64,000 nt of DNA from positions 682,001-746,000 of the forward strand of contig NW_026570275.1 of the NCBI RefSeq assembly GCF_019649055.1, read 5' to 3'. Positions 32,954-42,710 of the stretch are shown here, piece by piece (the first letter of the stretch is position 1; every line of letters begins with the position of its first letter). A model generated the notes under the pieces. The model was given only the letters and a program-made list of their open reading frames with translations, made no database searches and was not told the origin of the DNA. This stretch comes from Paramacrobiotus metropolitanus. Taxonomy: Eukaryota > Tardigrada > Eutardigrada > Parachela > Macrobiotidae. Made by a program: the position numbers and the translations under genes.

Positions 32954-34440
32954 TTATCCATGTAGTTCTCCGGGGCATTTGGTCCGGTTATGAGGTCTTG
33001 TAGGATGGTCTTGAGCAACGTTCGGGTAGGGTGGCGGGGGTTGCTGACGTTTAGCCTCCGGTTGTGCCTGTTTGGCTACCGGGGGTACTTGCACCGCCTG
33101 GTGAGCCGGTTTTGCTGCCACGGCAGGCTGTCCGAGGTTGACTTGATATGAGTTCGGGTAACTAGGAGTGCCGGTGGTTGCGGCAGTCCCTGTCCCGGGA
33201 ACGGCACAGCCGGGAACGGCACAGCCGGGAACGGCACAGCCGGGAACGGCACAGCCGGGAACGGCACAGCCGGGAACGGCACAGCCGGGAACGGCACAGC
33301 CGGGAACGGCACAGCCGGGAACGGCACAGCCGGGAACGGCACAGCCGGGAACGCACGGCACAGCCGGAACGGCATACGGGAACGGCACAGCCGGGAACGG
33401 CACAGCCGGAACGGCACAGCCGGGAACGGCACAGCCGGGAACGGCACAGCCGGGAACGCACAGCCGGAACGGCACAGCCGGGAACGGCACAGCCGGGAAC
33501 GGCACACGTGGGAACGGCACAGCCGGGAACGGCACAGCCGGGAACGGCATACGGGAACGGCACAGCCGGAACGGCACAGCCGGAACGGCACAGCCGGAAC
33601 GGCACAGCCGGGAACGGCACAGCCGGAACGGCACAGCCGGGAACGGCACAGCCGGAACAACGGCACAGCCGGAACGCAGCACAGCCGGGAACGGCACAGC
33701 CGGAACGCAACGGCACAGCCGGGAACGGCACAGCCGGAACGGCAGCCGGGAACGGCACAGCCGGGAACGGCACAGCCGGGAACGGCACAGCCGGAACGGC
33801 ACAGCCGGGAACGGCATACGGGAACGGCACAGCCGGGAACGGCACACAGCCGGAACGGCACAGCCGGAACGGCACAGCCGGAACGGCACAGCACAGCCGG
33901 GAACGGCACAGCCGGAACGGCACAGCCGGGAACGGCACAGCTGAACGGCACAGCCGGGAACGGCACAGCCGGGAACGGCACAGCCGGGAACGGCACAGCC
34001 GGAACGGCACAGCCGGGAACGGCACAGCCGGGAACGGCACAGCCGGAACGGCACAGCCGGGAACGGCACAGCCGGGAACGGCACAGCCGGGAACGGCACA
34101 GCCGGGAACGGCACAGCCGGGAACGGCACAGCCGGGAACGGCACAGCCGGGAACGGCACAGCCGGGAACGGCACAGCCGGGAACGGCACAGCCGGGAACG
34201 GCACAGCCGGGAACGGCACAGCCGGTCCTCTGTGGGCCGGCATCCGAAATATCCAGGTCGTCAGATGACTTATGCCGCTTGGCCTGGTTGGGCTTCGGCG
34301 TCTTAACCGTGGAGTCCGACTTCGGTTTGGCCGGCTCCTTGGCTTCCGACTTGACTGGTTTCTTCTGGGTTTCCGTCGGTTGCGGCTTGGCAGACTGTTT
34401 TGCTGCTTCCTTCTTGGCCTTCCGTTTATCCTAGGTGGGA
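32954..34440 (-). CDS. Giant-tract C-terminal ORF with GCAVP pentapeptide array
   Basis: The minus frame enters with a Lys/Pro/Ala-rich stretch (KPVKSEAKEPAKPKSDST, then KSSDDLDISDAG). It runs into about 70 near-identical 15-bp units read as GCAVP or, where the 14-bp variants shift the frame, as PAVPF or RLCRS. It leaves as GTGTAATTGTPSYPNSYQVN and a Pro/Gln-rich tail ending at 32954. Entry and exit belong to the same ORF only if the frame slips balance, so the array length decides whether the protein is whole. It is preceded by in-frame stops separating it from the upstream ORF. Disordered; function unknown. Confidence 0.5.
33197..34225. repeat. Minisatellite, 15-bp unit, about 1.03 kb
   Basis: The unit is gggaacggcacagcc. 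Most copies are perfect, with scattered 14-bp copies (one G missing) and a few with small insertions (acgcacggc, catacgg). The outer copies are the most regular. Confidence 0.95.
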
Positions 34441-34489
34441 TTTCGCGGAATTGGCCGAGTTGATGACCCTTGCGTCGAGATCATCGTCG

Positions 34490-36509
34490 ATCTGGACCGA
34501 AGGTTGTCTGGTCGGAGGGGGAACTTTCATTTTGTCTAGTCGGAGGGTGGCTGTACCGTCTTCTTGGTCGACTTGGGTTCCGGGGCGGTAGCTTTACGTG
34601 GGGTCGGCGTGGCCGCTTGTAGGGCTTTAGGTTGACTCCTTTCCGCTCGGTGAGGTTCTCCCATTCGTTTCATGACGTCGGCCATCTTCTAGGTAAGTCG
34701 GTTGTGGTCACGCCGAGCTTCCGTGGTGTTTCCAACTATACTGGCACGTCGGATTCTCAACGAGTGCCAGAGTTCCCTATCCTCTGGGTACGCCATGTCG
34801 ATGCAGGCATCCTGTTCCGACCTCGTTAAGTCCTTTACATGTTGTAGGGCTAAGTCATCATGAAATTCCCGCGACGAGTCCTGAGGTGGTTTCTCCTTAG
34901 CCGTGCTCCGTTTGGTCGGTATGTTAACCGACTCGGTCGTCGACTCGTTCGTTCGAGACTCGTCTATTGTTAGACGTGGACCGGAGTGAATGGAGGTCGG
35001 TTCGTCCCTTTGTGGTGACGTTTCGACCGTAATTCCGACTTGCGCTTCCGAAGGGGATGTTGTGTCCATCGCTTCTTCGGTTTTCTTCGGTTTCGTCGGG
35101 GTGTTCCGAGGTGAGAACCTAAGTGGTTTCTCAATCGTCGGTTGACTTGGCAGCTTAGTCGGCTGGGATGCCGATCGGGTCGGTGAAATCTGTTTGACCG
35201 GCGATCTACCGCGTTTCGGCGTAGATCCCCTCGCTGGTCCCGCTACCTTTTGTTTAGTGGAGTCGTCGGAGTCGTTGTCGTCCGCATTCTCCTCTTCTTC
35301 ACTACTATCCGAAATTGTTATTGGAATCTTCTCGGTCACCTCTTCTCCGGGCCAAGGTTGGATTTCCAGTGTATAGGCGCCTGGGTTGATGCTCGGATTG
35401 CGGAGACGTTGAATCGTCTGGATCATGTTGGTATCCAGCGGGAGTTGTCGTAACTCCTGCTTTCCGCATCTTAAAGTCACCAATCGTCTTAGGACTTTGT
35501 CTCTGTCCTGAATTGTAGCATGGATCTTCTGGGCCATCTGAGTCTGTTGCTCTTCTGTCATGGTCCGATCTCGGATACCTCCTTGAAGTTGTTCTTCGTA
35601 GAGTATCCGTTGAAGGTCCAGCGTCTTAGCTTGGCCGACTAACTTCTTGTGGACGGCCGGAGTAAACAAGGCCTTTGCTCCCATCACTTTCCGTGACGGG
35701 CTCGGCTTTTCTTCGGCCGGTGGTAAGGAAGACGGAGCCGCCTTCAGGATTTCCAAGAGTTGCTCCTTGGTCCTGACTGGTGATGGCGACTTCGACGGGA
35801 AGAGCCGCCTACGTGGTCCGTGCTCTTCGACGATGTCCGTCGTTTTTGGCTTTCGTGCGAGCTTCGGTGAATTCGATCCGCCTGGTTGGGGGATGAGTCG
35901 ACCATCAGGTGTTCGTTCACTCTGTGGTTCTCTTTGTGAGAGCCCAGGTAACGTTGTAGGTCGTTCCAAGGGTTTAGGTCGGGTCACTTCTGTTGTTCCG
36001 ACTTCCTCCGAAGTATCCATCGGTTCATCGTCGCCTTCAAGTGGTGGTACCGGTACTTCGTCCATCGGCTCGTCTTGGTGACTCACCGGTGGAACTATCT
36101 GTGTCGGTTGGACAGGTTGTACCTTGGTTGTACCTACGGTTGGACAGACAGGCTTCTTAGCGGAGGGCGGTCTCTTGAGCTTCCTCTGTTCCTCCGCTTC
36201 CTTTCGTTTATAGAAGTCGTCAACGAAGGACTGAATCAGAGCCATCAAGGTTTGCAGCCGTTCTTGATTCTTTGCCGACCACACTGTTGTTGGTCGGAGA
36301 ATAAGTCGGGCTTCCTTGGTATTGTTCTCCAAGTGTCCGAGGTTGATGTCGATCTGACAATATTGTGGACTCCGTTGGTCGGTTTCGTCCATCATTTTTC
36401 GGCCCATTCGAGGTCGGGCTTGGCTGGTGGGGCTGGAGGTGGAAGTCGGACTGAATCGAAACTCGGTTTCCGGGCCGTCTGGATTTTTGTGATCCGAGAC
36501 GACCGACCT
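34490..36509 (-). CDS. Giant-tract ORF 3, Pro/Glu/Lys-rich segment
   Basis: It follows ORF 2 in the same frame after a single TGA (36510-36512), then is open for over 600 codons to a TAG at 34689-34691, after which the frame runs on to about 34505. Its start carries EFRFSPTSTSSPTSQARPR, the centre has QRILYEEQLQGGIRDRTMTE and an acidic Ser run (SDSSEEEENADDNDSDD), and the end is Arg/Glu-rich helical. It is mostly disordered with islands of helix. The opposite strand has only short frames, and the minus frame keeps a strong codon bias, so I trust it as coding. Two stops in one frame suggest decay or readthrough. Confidence 0.6.
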
Positions 36510-38042
36510 TCAGTCATGGCATTTGTTGCCAAGTTGGTTGACTCCTGTTCCTTGTCCCGTTCCTTCATCCTCGTACTCGTTCACCCTAGTTTCCAACCAT
36601 GATGTGGTGCGAATCAGGTGTTGTCGAGCTCTGGTAGTCTGTGGGGCGTCTGGATGACAAAGTCGTCGTATGAAGCGGGCATTATTTCCCCACGCCAGGA
36701 TGTCTCGGTCCAAGTCATTTGCTTCTTGGCTATTGTCGACGCAGAAGATTCGGCGGGCTCTCATCTCTGTGATGAGTTCCGCCACTCGGGCCAACAGTTT
36801 GATTATGTGTGGCGCAACCGTACTCGGCAACTCGTCAGTGTCCGGTATGGCTTCCATGATCCGAGCTTCCGTGGCCGGAGACATGGGCCGGTCGGCCATT
36901 TCCATCGGTTTCGGTTGAGCCAAACTCGTTGTTGAGGTCGGCTGGAGTTGAATCCGAGCTGTTGTCGAAGTCGGCTGGCTCGTAGTAGTCGACTGTTGCG
37001 GGCCACGTTTTTCCCGGCGTATTCTTTCCTCCATGCATTCGCGTCGGAGCATGTCAATCTCTGCTTCTATATCTTGGACGTGCATCAGGGAGATCTTAAG
37101 TTGATCTCCGATTGCTGTCCGTATGTTACGGATGGTCGGATCTGTTCCGTCCATACTGTCGACTTGCCGTTGTAAGTCGGCGGCGATCTTTTGTGCACGA
37201 GCCAGCTTGTGGTCGAGTATTTTCTTCTGGTCTGCCAATGTGGGCTCGGGTGGTTGTTGCGAAGCAATCGGTTGCGGTTGAGTGGAGGTTGGCTGAACCC
37301 TTTGTGGGTTAGCTTCCAAGATTTTCCACAAGTCTTCGACCCGCCTTGAGCAGATGCTGTACTGCTGATCCAAGGCGTCACGCATCTGTTTCTCCGTAGC
37401 GTTGTTTGGGTCGAGCTCCCGGAGTTGTGTTCCGAGCTTCTCCATAACTTCGACCGCTTCTCGGTATTGGTCTTCAACTTCACCGATGTCGACTTCCTTC
37501 TGTTCGACGGCCTCGGTGAATGGGAGTTCAACGTCGAGTCCGACTGATGGGACTGGGGAAGGTGTTCTCTCCCGAGCTGGTACTGGCGCTCCCGCTTTGT
37601 TCGGGTTTGCCAAGTACTGTTTGACGTAATCAATCACCGACTGAAGTGCCTCAATGAGCCGGTCTCGGTTCGGACCTGGCGGTGGAATCTCCCATGAGCC
37701 TAGAGTATCGGCCCAATCCAACTCGAGTCGTAATGCTCGGTCGATCCGGGTGAGGTCGGTTTCCTCTTGTTCCGTTAAGGTTCCACTGAGTCGGTGAAAG
37801 AAGATATCGGCTAAGTCCTGTCCCGCTTGGGTAATTATGTCTATGTTGGCAATTGGATTTTCCATCGGTGTCGTACCGACTAGAGTCATCACCGCTGTCG
37901 TAGTCGGTGCTGCTCGGCGAGGTGGCGACGGCGTCGGAATCCGTTTAGTATATGCCGGTTCCGCGTCGAGAATCTCTGTGATCCGTTCGACTACCGACCT
38001 GAGTTGTCGTTCATCGGCTTCGGTTGGTTCGTTTTTTGCCAA
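36510..38042 (-). CDS. Giant-tract ORF 2, helical-hairpin repeats
   Basis: 510 codons open, overlapping the end of ORF 1 by 32 nt in the +1 frame. It contains two further copies of the hairpin module: EDQYREAVEVMEKLGTQLRE with loop LDPNNATEKQ, and DHKLARAQKIAADLQRQVDS with loop MDGTDPTIRN. Between and after them lie Gln/Thr/Pro linkers (STTTSQPTSTTARIQLQPTS). The junction with ORF 1 is a run of six A in TTGGCAAAAAACGAACC; with five A the two frames would join without a break. It is a direct continuation of the same protein. Confidence 0.65.
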   Translation of the reverse strand: MAKNEPTEADERQLRSVVERITEILDAEPAYTKRIPTPSPPRRAAPTTTAVMTLVGTTPMENPIANIDIITQAGQDLADIFFHRLSGTLTEQEETDLTRIDRALRLELDWADTLGSWEIPPPGPNRDRLIEALQSVIDYVKQYLANPNKAGAPVPARERTPSPVPSVGLDVELPFTEAVEQKEVDIGEVEDQYREAVEVMEKLGTQLRELDPNNATEKQMRDALDQQYSICSRRVEDLWKILEANPQRVQPTSTQPQPIASQQPPEPTLADQKKILDHKLARAQKIAADLQRQVDSMDGTDPTIRNIRTAIGDQLKISLMHVQDIEAEIDMLRRECMEERIRREKRGPQQSTTTSQPTSTTARIQLQPTSTTSLAQPKPMEMADRPMSPATEARIMEAIPDTDELPSTVAPHIIKLLARVAELITEMRARRIFCVDNSQEANDLDRDILAWGNNARFIRRLCHPDAPQTTRARQHLIRTTSWLETRVNEYEDEGTGQGTGVNQLGNKCHD

Positions 38043-41000
38043 TAAGGATGTCGGCCTTTTTCAGGTTGGCCGTCAGGTCGTTTATCTTCTGCCGTGCCAC
38101 TTTAAGGGTTTCGGGATCAGACGGTGTCTCGTTGACAAAGGATCGCTGGAGGTGCTCCAGTAAGTTCCATCCGTCGGTTATTATTCCGGCCATCTTCTCC
38201 CTGCGGCTTTTCCGCATTGCCGAGTGCATCTCCGCCGCCGATGAGGTCGACGGTAGCGCATCCGAAGTCTCCGTGTCGGAGTCGGCTGGTCGGCGTTGGC
38301 TTCGTTCGTACTCTACCAGCTGATCTGTAGCCTGCACTATCTGTTGAAGGTGGGCTCCCGGTTCGACCACACCCGATTGTGTCAGGTTCCTCAACAGTTC
38401 TATGCGGCCGGTTAATTCGGCGGTAATCCTCGGGACGTTGTGTTCGAGTCCCTTTTTGGCTCGCCGTTGTATCCGCCTCAGGAGGTCTTCCGCCAATTGT
38501 ATTTTACTTCGGGCGTACGTGATTACCAGCTCGGTAGATGGTAATGTCGACGTTGCGGCCTGTGTGGTCGTCGTCGACGGTAAGGTTAGAATGCTCCAGT
38601 TGTCGACATTAAGTTTCGTCAGCAGTTCGACTCCTGGCTGTATTAGCTGTTGATGCGCCAATGTTTGCGGCATCCCGCTTTGGATCAGATTTTCAACTAA
38701 CTCTATGTGAGTTGTGAAGTCGTTTATCTTCTGCAAAGCGAAGCGTTCCAGGCTTTGTCGCGAACGTTCGCGTACCTTTGTCAGTATTTGCTTGGCCTCC
38801 TCCACGGCGGTTTTTGCGTCGGCAAATGTCTTTTCGCCGTCTACGGCTGGTGTAGCTAAGGCCTGTGTGGTCTTCGCCGATCGCGGTGTAGCCGTTAGCT
38901 GAATCATGTGTTGTTCAACCTGGATTAGTTTGTCAAGTTCCATATGGCTGTCAGACACTTGTTTGTACTGATTCAGCAGGACTTGGAACTTCTGGGGATG
39001 GTCGGCTCCACTTGTTGGGAGGTTCTGCATCCGTTCCCTAATTGTGTTGGACTGGTTGATCACTTCGTCCCGCTTCCGTTTCAATGTTTCAAGCGTCCGC
39101 AGACGTACCGGGTCGAACACTTGTGTATTCGGCGGGTGAGCTCCGCTATCGACCTGTGTGGTCGGTAGTGGCGGAGGCGACGATATCGGTGAAGTCACAA
39201 TGGCTCTCGGCGGTAACGTCGTCGGTTGGATGTTATCCGTCACTGAGGTCGGAGGTTTCTCTTTCTCCGCCAGGATAGCCGTTTTCACCTGATCCATGGC
39301 TGTTCGGAGTCGGTGCTTATCCACCTCTGTGGTGGGCAAGCCGTACCGAGTTAGATCTTCCGTTAGCCCTATGTGAGCTATGAGATCGTTAATTTTCCGA
39401 ACTGGGTCTAATTCGGTCAGATCCTGGATTCCTGCGGCTATTCGTCCGTACATGGCTTGGAGGGCTTCCTTGCCGTCAAGGATGGTTTTCCAGACTTTTG
39501 TTGTCTGGTCATCCTGTCCAATCTGAAGTGCCATAGCATGATACCGGAGCTGGGGAACCTGTTGTTCGGTTCCGCCCGTCTGGCTCTGGATTATCTGTTG
39601 AATCCTTCGGTAATGCATGTTTAGTGGGATGGCCTGATCGTCTGTAGTTATGCCTTCGCGTTGTTCAATCAGTTGGCGGGCGACGCGCAGGCTTCGGTGG
39701 AGGTCGTTTACTATCTGAGCCCTGTTGGCGATAGCTGGTAAGTCTCCGCCACTCGTCATTCTTATGGCGTCGAGGATTCGATTTCCGACCTGGATGGCGG
39801 CCCGTACATCCGTTATTTGAGGCATTGGTACGGCTGACGACCTCCGTTCCGCTGCTTCCAAGTTTTGGGTCAGGTGATGATGCCGGTCGATTCGGTTTTG
39901 TGCATTCTGCATCCTTGTTCGGATGACAGTCAGTTCTGCCGTAGTTGCTGGCAGTCCGGTAGTCAAGTATGACTGAAGTCCTGCCATGTAGTCACGAATG
40001 ACTTTCCCGTTGTGTTCGAGGGCTTGCCATTCAGGAGTTCCGGCCTGTGTATCTTCCATAACCGCGCCCATTCGTTCCACGACTATTCCAGCCATTCGTA
40101 AGAATGCCCGCAGCACCTGCAGTGTTGGGAGCGGCAATACAGGTAGTCCTTGTGGGACTTGCTGTATCGGGTTCGGCTGGAAGGCCGGTACCATTATTGG
40201 TGGCGCATCCGAGCCTACATTCACCGCTATCCGTTGTTGCGGTCCACTTGTTGGGACGACTACTGGTTGAGTCGTTGTCGGCTGGAGTGCTCGGATTTCA
40301 TTCTCCTTTTCCGTGAACTTTTTTGTCCAATGGTCGAGCAGGTCGATATTGCCCTTGACGGTTTGGGAGTAGTGTTCCTGAGTGGGATCGAGAGTGGCCA
40401 GGCGCTTCTTCACCTCGTCTATTTCGTGGAGGTATTCGCTGCGTTGTTGCGCTAAGGCGTCCAGCCGGGCCAGTCGGATTTCCTCATCGATCACCGCCTG
40501 TGTGGTCGGTGCCGAGATTCCGGATGAGCGCAAAATTAGTTCTTCCGCTCGTATCCGTCTTTCCGTTTCGGCGGCTATATCGGTGAGGTGTGATTCCTCT
40601 CGACCTATCCTTCCCATCTCAGCGGCATAGTTGTCTGCCGTGTGAGGGATGTGCGAGTAGCTCATTCTGAGCTTCACCGCCTCCTTCATCGCCTCCTCCT
40701 TTCGGATACGGAGTTTCCCAATCTCCAATGACGGTGTTCGGCCAGGCACTTGTTGGCCTGCCGCAGTCGACGGGGTCGGCTGGGACGTCGGTACGACAAC
40801 CTGTGTGGTTATCTGGGGAGGGCCAGGGTCAGGATCTCCTAGTCGTTGCGCCACGTGTCGAGCCACCGCTTGTTGGCAGATTCGGAGAGATTGCTGTTCC
40901 CTCTGGTAAAGCGTCTTATTTGTGTCATTCAGGCGTGTCTCGTTGTAGGAGAGCTGATTCAATAATGCTGCTCGGTAATCGGCGTGGCTTGGGTCCATCT

Positions 41001-42000
41001 GCGAGGTATGCGTCAGCGCTTGACTAATCGTGTCTATGTCAGCACGAGCCAATTTCGCTTGTTGACGGAGTTCCTCGTCAGTCCTTCCGTTGGTGTTGAT
41101 TTCTTGGACGACCACTAAAGGTGGAGGCATCGACGTTACGACCTGTGTGGTCGTCGTCGAAACAGGCACTTGTTGGCTCTGTCCTCCGACCTGACTTCTG
41201 TGCTGGTTCAGCCGATTCATTAAGTGAGTCGTCGCATTCGGATCCATCCAGGAACTTTGTTGTCCGGGTGGTCGAAGATGAGTCGGCGAAATCGGTGGCG
41301 TGAGCAATATTGGCCTTGGTGGCGAAATTGTGCCATCCGGGTTGACCATGCTGATCGTTGCGATTTGTGGGGGTGGCACTCCAGACGTTGGCTGGACTGA
41401 TGCAAATCGCATCGCCGGTGGGCTGTATGGAAAACTACTCGGCGCCAATGTGGGCGTCGTGTAGATCGGACCAGCTATATTAGCCATTCCTGGCGCCATT
41501 GTAGGCACCATATAAATCTTTGCAGGCGTGTTCGCCATCCCTGGCACCATTGTCGGTGACGGGTGAGCTGCTCCGGTCATCATTGTTGATGCCGAGCTGG
41601 TTGGTCCGACTATTGTTGTCGGTGCCGACCACTGATACGGTGGCATTTGACCATGTGGGTCTGCTGCCGTTACCGGAGTCGTTTGACTCGTTCCAGTGCC
41701 GAGGTTCCACAGGCAGCCTGTGTTATCGACTGCTGTGTTTGGCGGCAAAACCTGCGGCGGTATCGCTCCACGTTGAGACCCGACCGTAAGACCTGCTAAC
41801 ACATCAGCTGTTAAGTTAGCACTAGGGTTATCTACCTGCGGTAAGGGCGTCTGCGTGGCCGACCGCGAATTGTCCGATCGCGATGTCGAGCGATGGCTCG
41901 AGTAAGAAGTCGGGTAGGGCTGTGATCGGTTCGATCCACTGCCTCTACGTCCGCTATTGGATCCGCTGGAAGGTGGGTCGTGTCGGTGACGGCCTGACAT
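38011..42000 (-). CDS. Giant-tract ORF 1, 1329-aa repeat protein
   Basis: The largest ORF of the window. The start ATG lies 10 nt after a good splice acceptor (CCTTAACAG, 42010-42018), so a 5'UTR intron is likely. The N-terminal 270 residues are Ser/Arg- and then Pro/Thr/Met-rich with an imperfect VPTMAPGMAN repeat. The rest alternates Gln/Thr linkers containing TTQ with about 65-aa helical hairpins whose loops read MDPSHADY, IPHTADNY or LDPTQEHY. A second module, based on KINDLTAHIEL..LIQSG, occurs at least four times toward the C-terminus. There are no cysteine clusters, signal peptide or membrane segment. I do not recognise the family. It looks like a long filamentous or scaffold protein (inference). 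Confidence 0.75.
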   Translation of the reverse strand: MSGRHRHDPPSSGSNSGRRGSGSNRSQPYPTSYSSHRSTSRSDNSRSATQTPLPQVDNPSANLTADVLAGLTVGSQRGAIPPQVLPPNTAVDNTGCLWNLGTGTSQTTPVTAADPHGQMPPYQWSAPTTIVGPTSSASTMMTGAAHPSPTMVPGMANTPAKIYMVPTMAPGMANIAGPIYTTPTLAPSSFPYSPPAMRFASVQPTSGVPPPQIATISMVNPDGTISPPRPILLTPPISPTHLRPPGQQSSWMDPNATTHLMNRLNQHRSQVGGQSQQVPVSTTTTQVVTSMPPPLVVVQEINTNGRTDEELRQQAKLARADIDTISQALTHTSQMDPSHADYRAALLNQLSYNETRLNDTNKTLYQREQQSLRICQQAVARHVAQRLGDPDPGPPQITTQVVVPTSQPTPSTAAGQQVPGRTPSLEIGKLRIRKEEAMKEAVKLRMSYSHIPHTADNYAAEMGRIGREESHLTDIAAETERRIRAEELILRSSGISAPTTQAVIDEEIRLARLDALAQQRSEYLHEIDEVKKRLATLDPTQEHYSQTVKGNIDLLDHWTKKFTEKENEIRALQPTTTQPVVVPTSGPQQRIAVNVGSDAPPIMVPAFQPNPIQQVPQGLPVLPLPTLQVLRAFLRMAGIVVERMGAVMEDTQAGTPEWQALEHNGKVIRDYMAGLQSYLTTGLPATTAELTVIRTRMQNAQNRIDRHHHLTQNLEAAERRSSAVPMPQITDVRAAIQVGNRILDAIRMTSGGDLPAIANRAQIVNDLHRSLRVARQLIEQREGITTDDQAIPLNMHYRRIQQIIQSQTGGTEQQVPQLRYHAMALQIGQDDQTTKVWKTILDGKEALQAMYGRIAAGIQDLTELDPVRKINDLIAHIGLTEDLTRYGLPTTEVDKHRLRTAMDQVKTAILAEKEKPPTSVTDNIQPTTLPPRAIVTSPISSPPPLPTTQVDSGAHPPNTQVFDPVRLRTLETLKRKRDEVINQSNTIRERMQNLPTSGADHPQKFQVLLNQYKQVSDSHMELDKLIQVEQHMIQLTATPRSAKTTQALATPAVDGEKTFADAKTAVEEAKQILTKVRERSRQSLERFALQKINDFTTHIELVENLIQSGMPQTLAHQQLIQPGVELLTKLNVDNWSILTLPSTTTTQAATSTLPSTELVITYARSKIQLAEDLLRRIQRRAKKGLEHNVPRITAELTGRIELLRNLTQSGVVEPGAHLQQIVQATDQLVEYERSQRRPADSDTETSDALPSTSSAAEMHSAMRKSRREKMAGIITDGWNLLEHLQRSFVNETPSDPETLKVARQKINDLTANLKKADILIGKKRTNRSR

Positions 42001-42176
42001 TGTCGCTTGCTGTTAAGGAAAGGAAATACGGCGCGTTAGAATTCTATCAACTCCCGTACGTTCAACCGAAGATGTTCCGGTCAACTGAAGAGATTCCATT
42101 TCGACACCAAAGGTCCATCTATACCTAGCTACTGTTAAGCTACCTAAAACTTATTCTAAGTTTTACACCTATGGCC
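42001..42176 (-). other. Probable intron/leader between giant-tract ORFs
   Basis: It ends, on the minus strand, with TTTCCTTAACAG just before the ORF 1 ATG. A possible donor lies downstream of the TAG of the preceding ORF. It includes the small inverted repeat AAAACTTAGAATAAGTTTT. Confidence 0.4.
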
Positions 42177-42710
42177 CTATGACTGAGTCTGTTCTGTTGT
42201 GACTGCTGTTTTGGGTGAATTGGGTTTTGCTGTTTTGACTGGTTTCTCCGAGTCTGCCCGTCCTTCGGTAATTCGTTCGAGGATTTCCTTATGGGCTTCA
42301 TCTTCAGCGACTTCTGTTTCTTCCAGCATCTGTTGTGCCGTCAGCTTCGGTTTCTTAGCTGTTCCGTACTTCCGTTTCGGCTTAGTCGGTTCAACTGCCT
42401 GGTCGGCTGCTACGACTTCCGTGGTCGGCGCCGGTGTGCTGTGTAAGTCGACCTTCCGCTTGGTGTATTTGCGCTTTGGCTTGGTCGGTTGGACTGCCGG
42501 GTCGGCTACAACGACCTCTGTGGTCGGTGCCGACGAGTAGGTTTTCGTCACCGTCCTCTTCTTCCGAGCTGGCTTTGTTGCCGCTTTGTTGCACACGTAC
42601 GCACAGCGAGAGAGGCGATAACGGCAAGCATGAGTGCAAGTACGTCCAGTGTGGACCGTACGCACCAGGCGCAGTCGTGGGCCTCTGACATGTCTTTTCG
42701 AATTGAGGTC
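42177..42710 (-). CDS. Lys-rich module ORF at the 5' end of the giant tract
   Basis: The open frame codes TTEVVVADPAVQPTKPKRKY and a second, similar TTEVVAADQAVEPTKPKRKY, then the LTAQ module and a Lys/Thr tail ending TAG. The natural start is unclear. A different frame upstream begins MSEAHDCAWCVRSTLDVLAL and holds a hydrophobic stretch, so a 1-nt discrepancy near 42560 may hide the true N-terminus. The basic PKRKYTKRK repeats suggest nucleic-acid binding or nuclear entry (inference). The acidic LTAQ module recurs at 32.06-32.18 kb. Confidence 0.55.
   Translation of the reverse strand, partial: DLNSKRHVRGPRLRLVRTVHTGRTCTHACRYRLSRCAYVCNKAATKPARKKRTVTKTYSSAPTTEVVVADPAVQPTKPKRKYTKRKVDLHSTPAPTTEVVAADQAVEPTKPKRKYGTAKKPKLTAQQMLEETEVAEDEAHKEILERITEGRADSEKPVKTAKPNSPKTAVTTEQTQS

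Noticed and set aside
33197-34225. CRISPR-like array
   Set aside because: There are no spacers; the units are contiguous 15-mers.
33168-34434. Plus-strand ORFs of 258 and 418 codons (GTAQP/RERHS repeats)
   Set aside because: They are the antisense reading of the 15-bp minisatellite, which has no stop in any frame; the sequence outside the array supports only the minus strand.
35647-36602. Plus-strand ORFs of 144 and 175 codons
   Set aside because: Opposite a long minus-strand coding frame with stronger bias; they end at random points.
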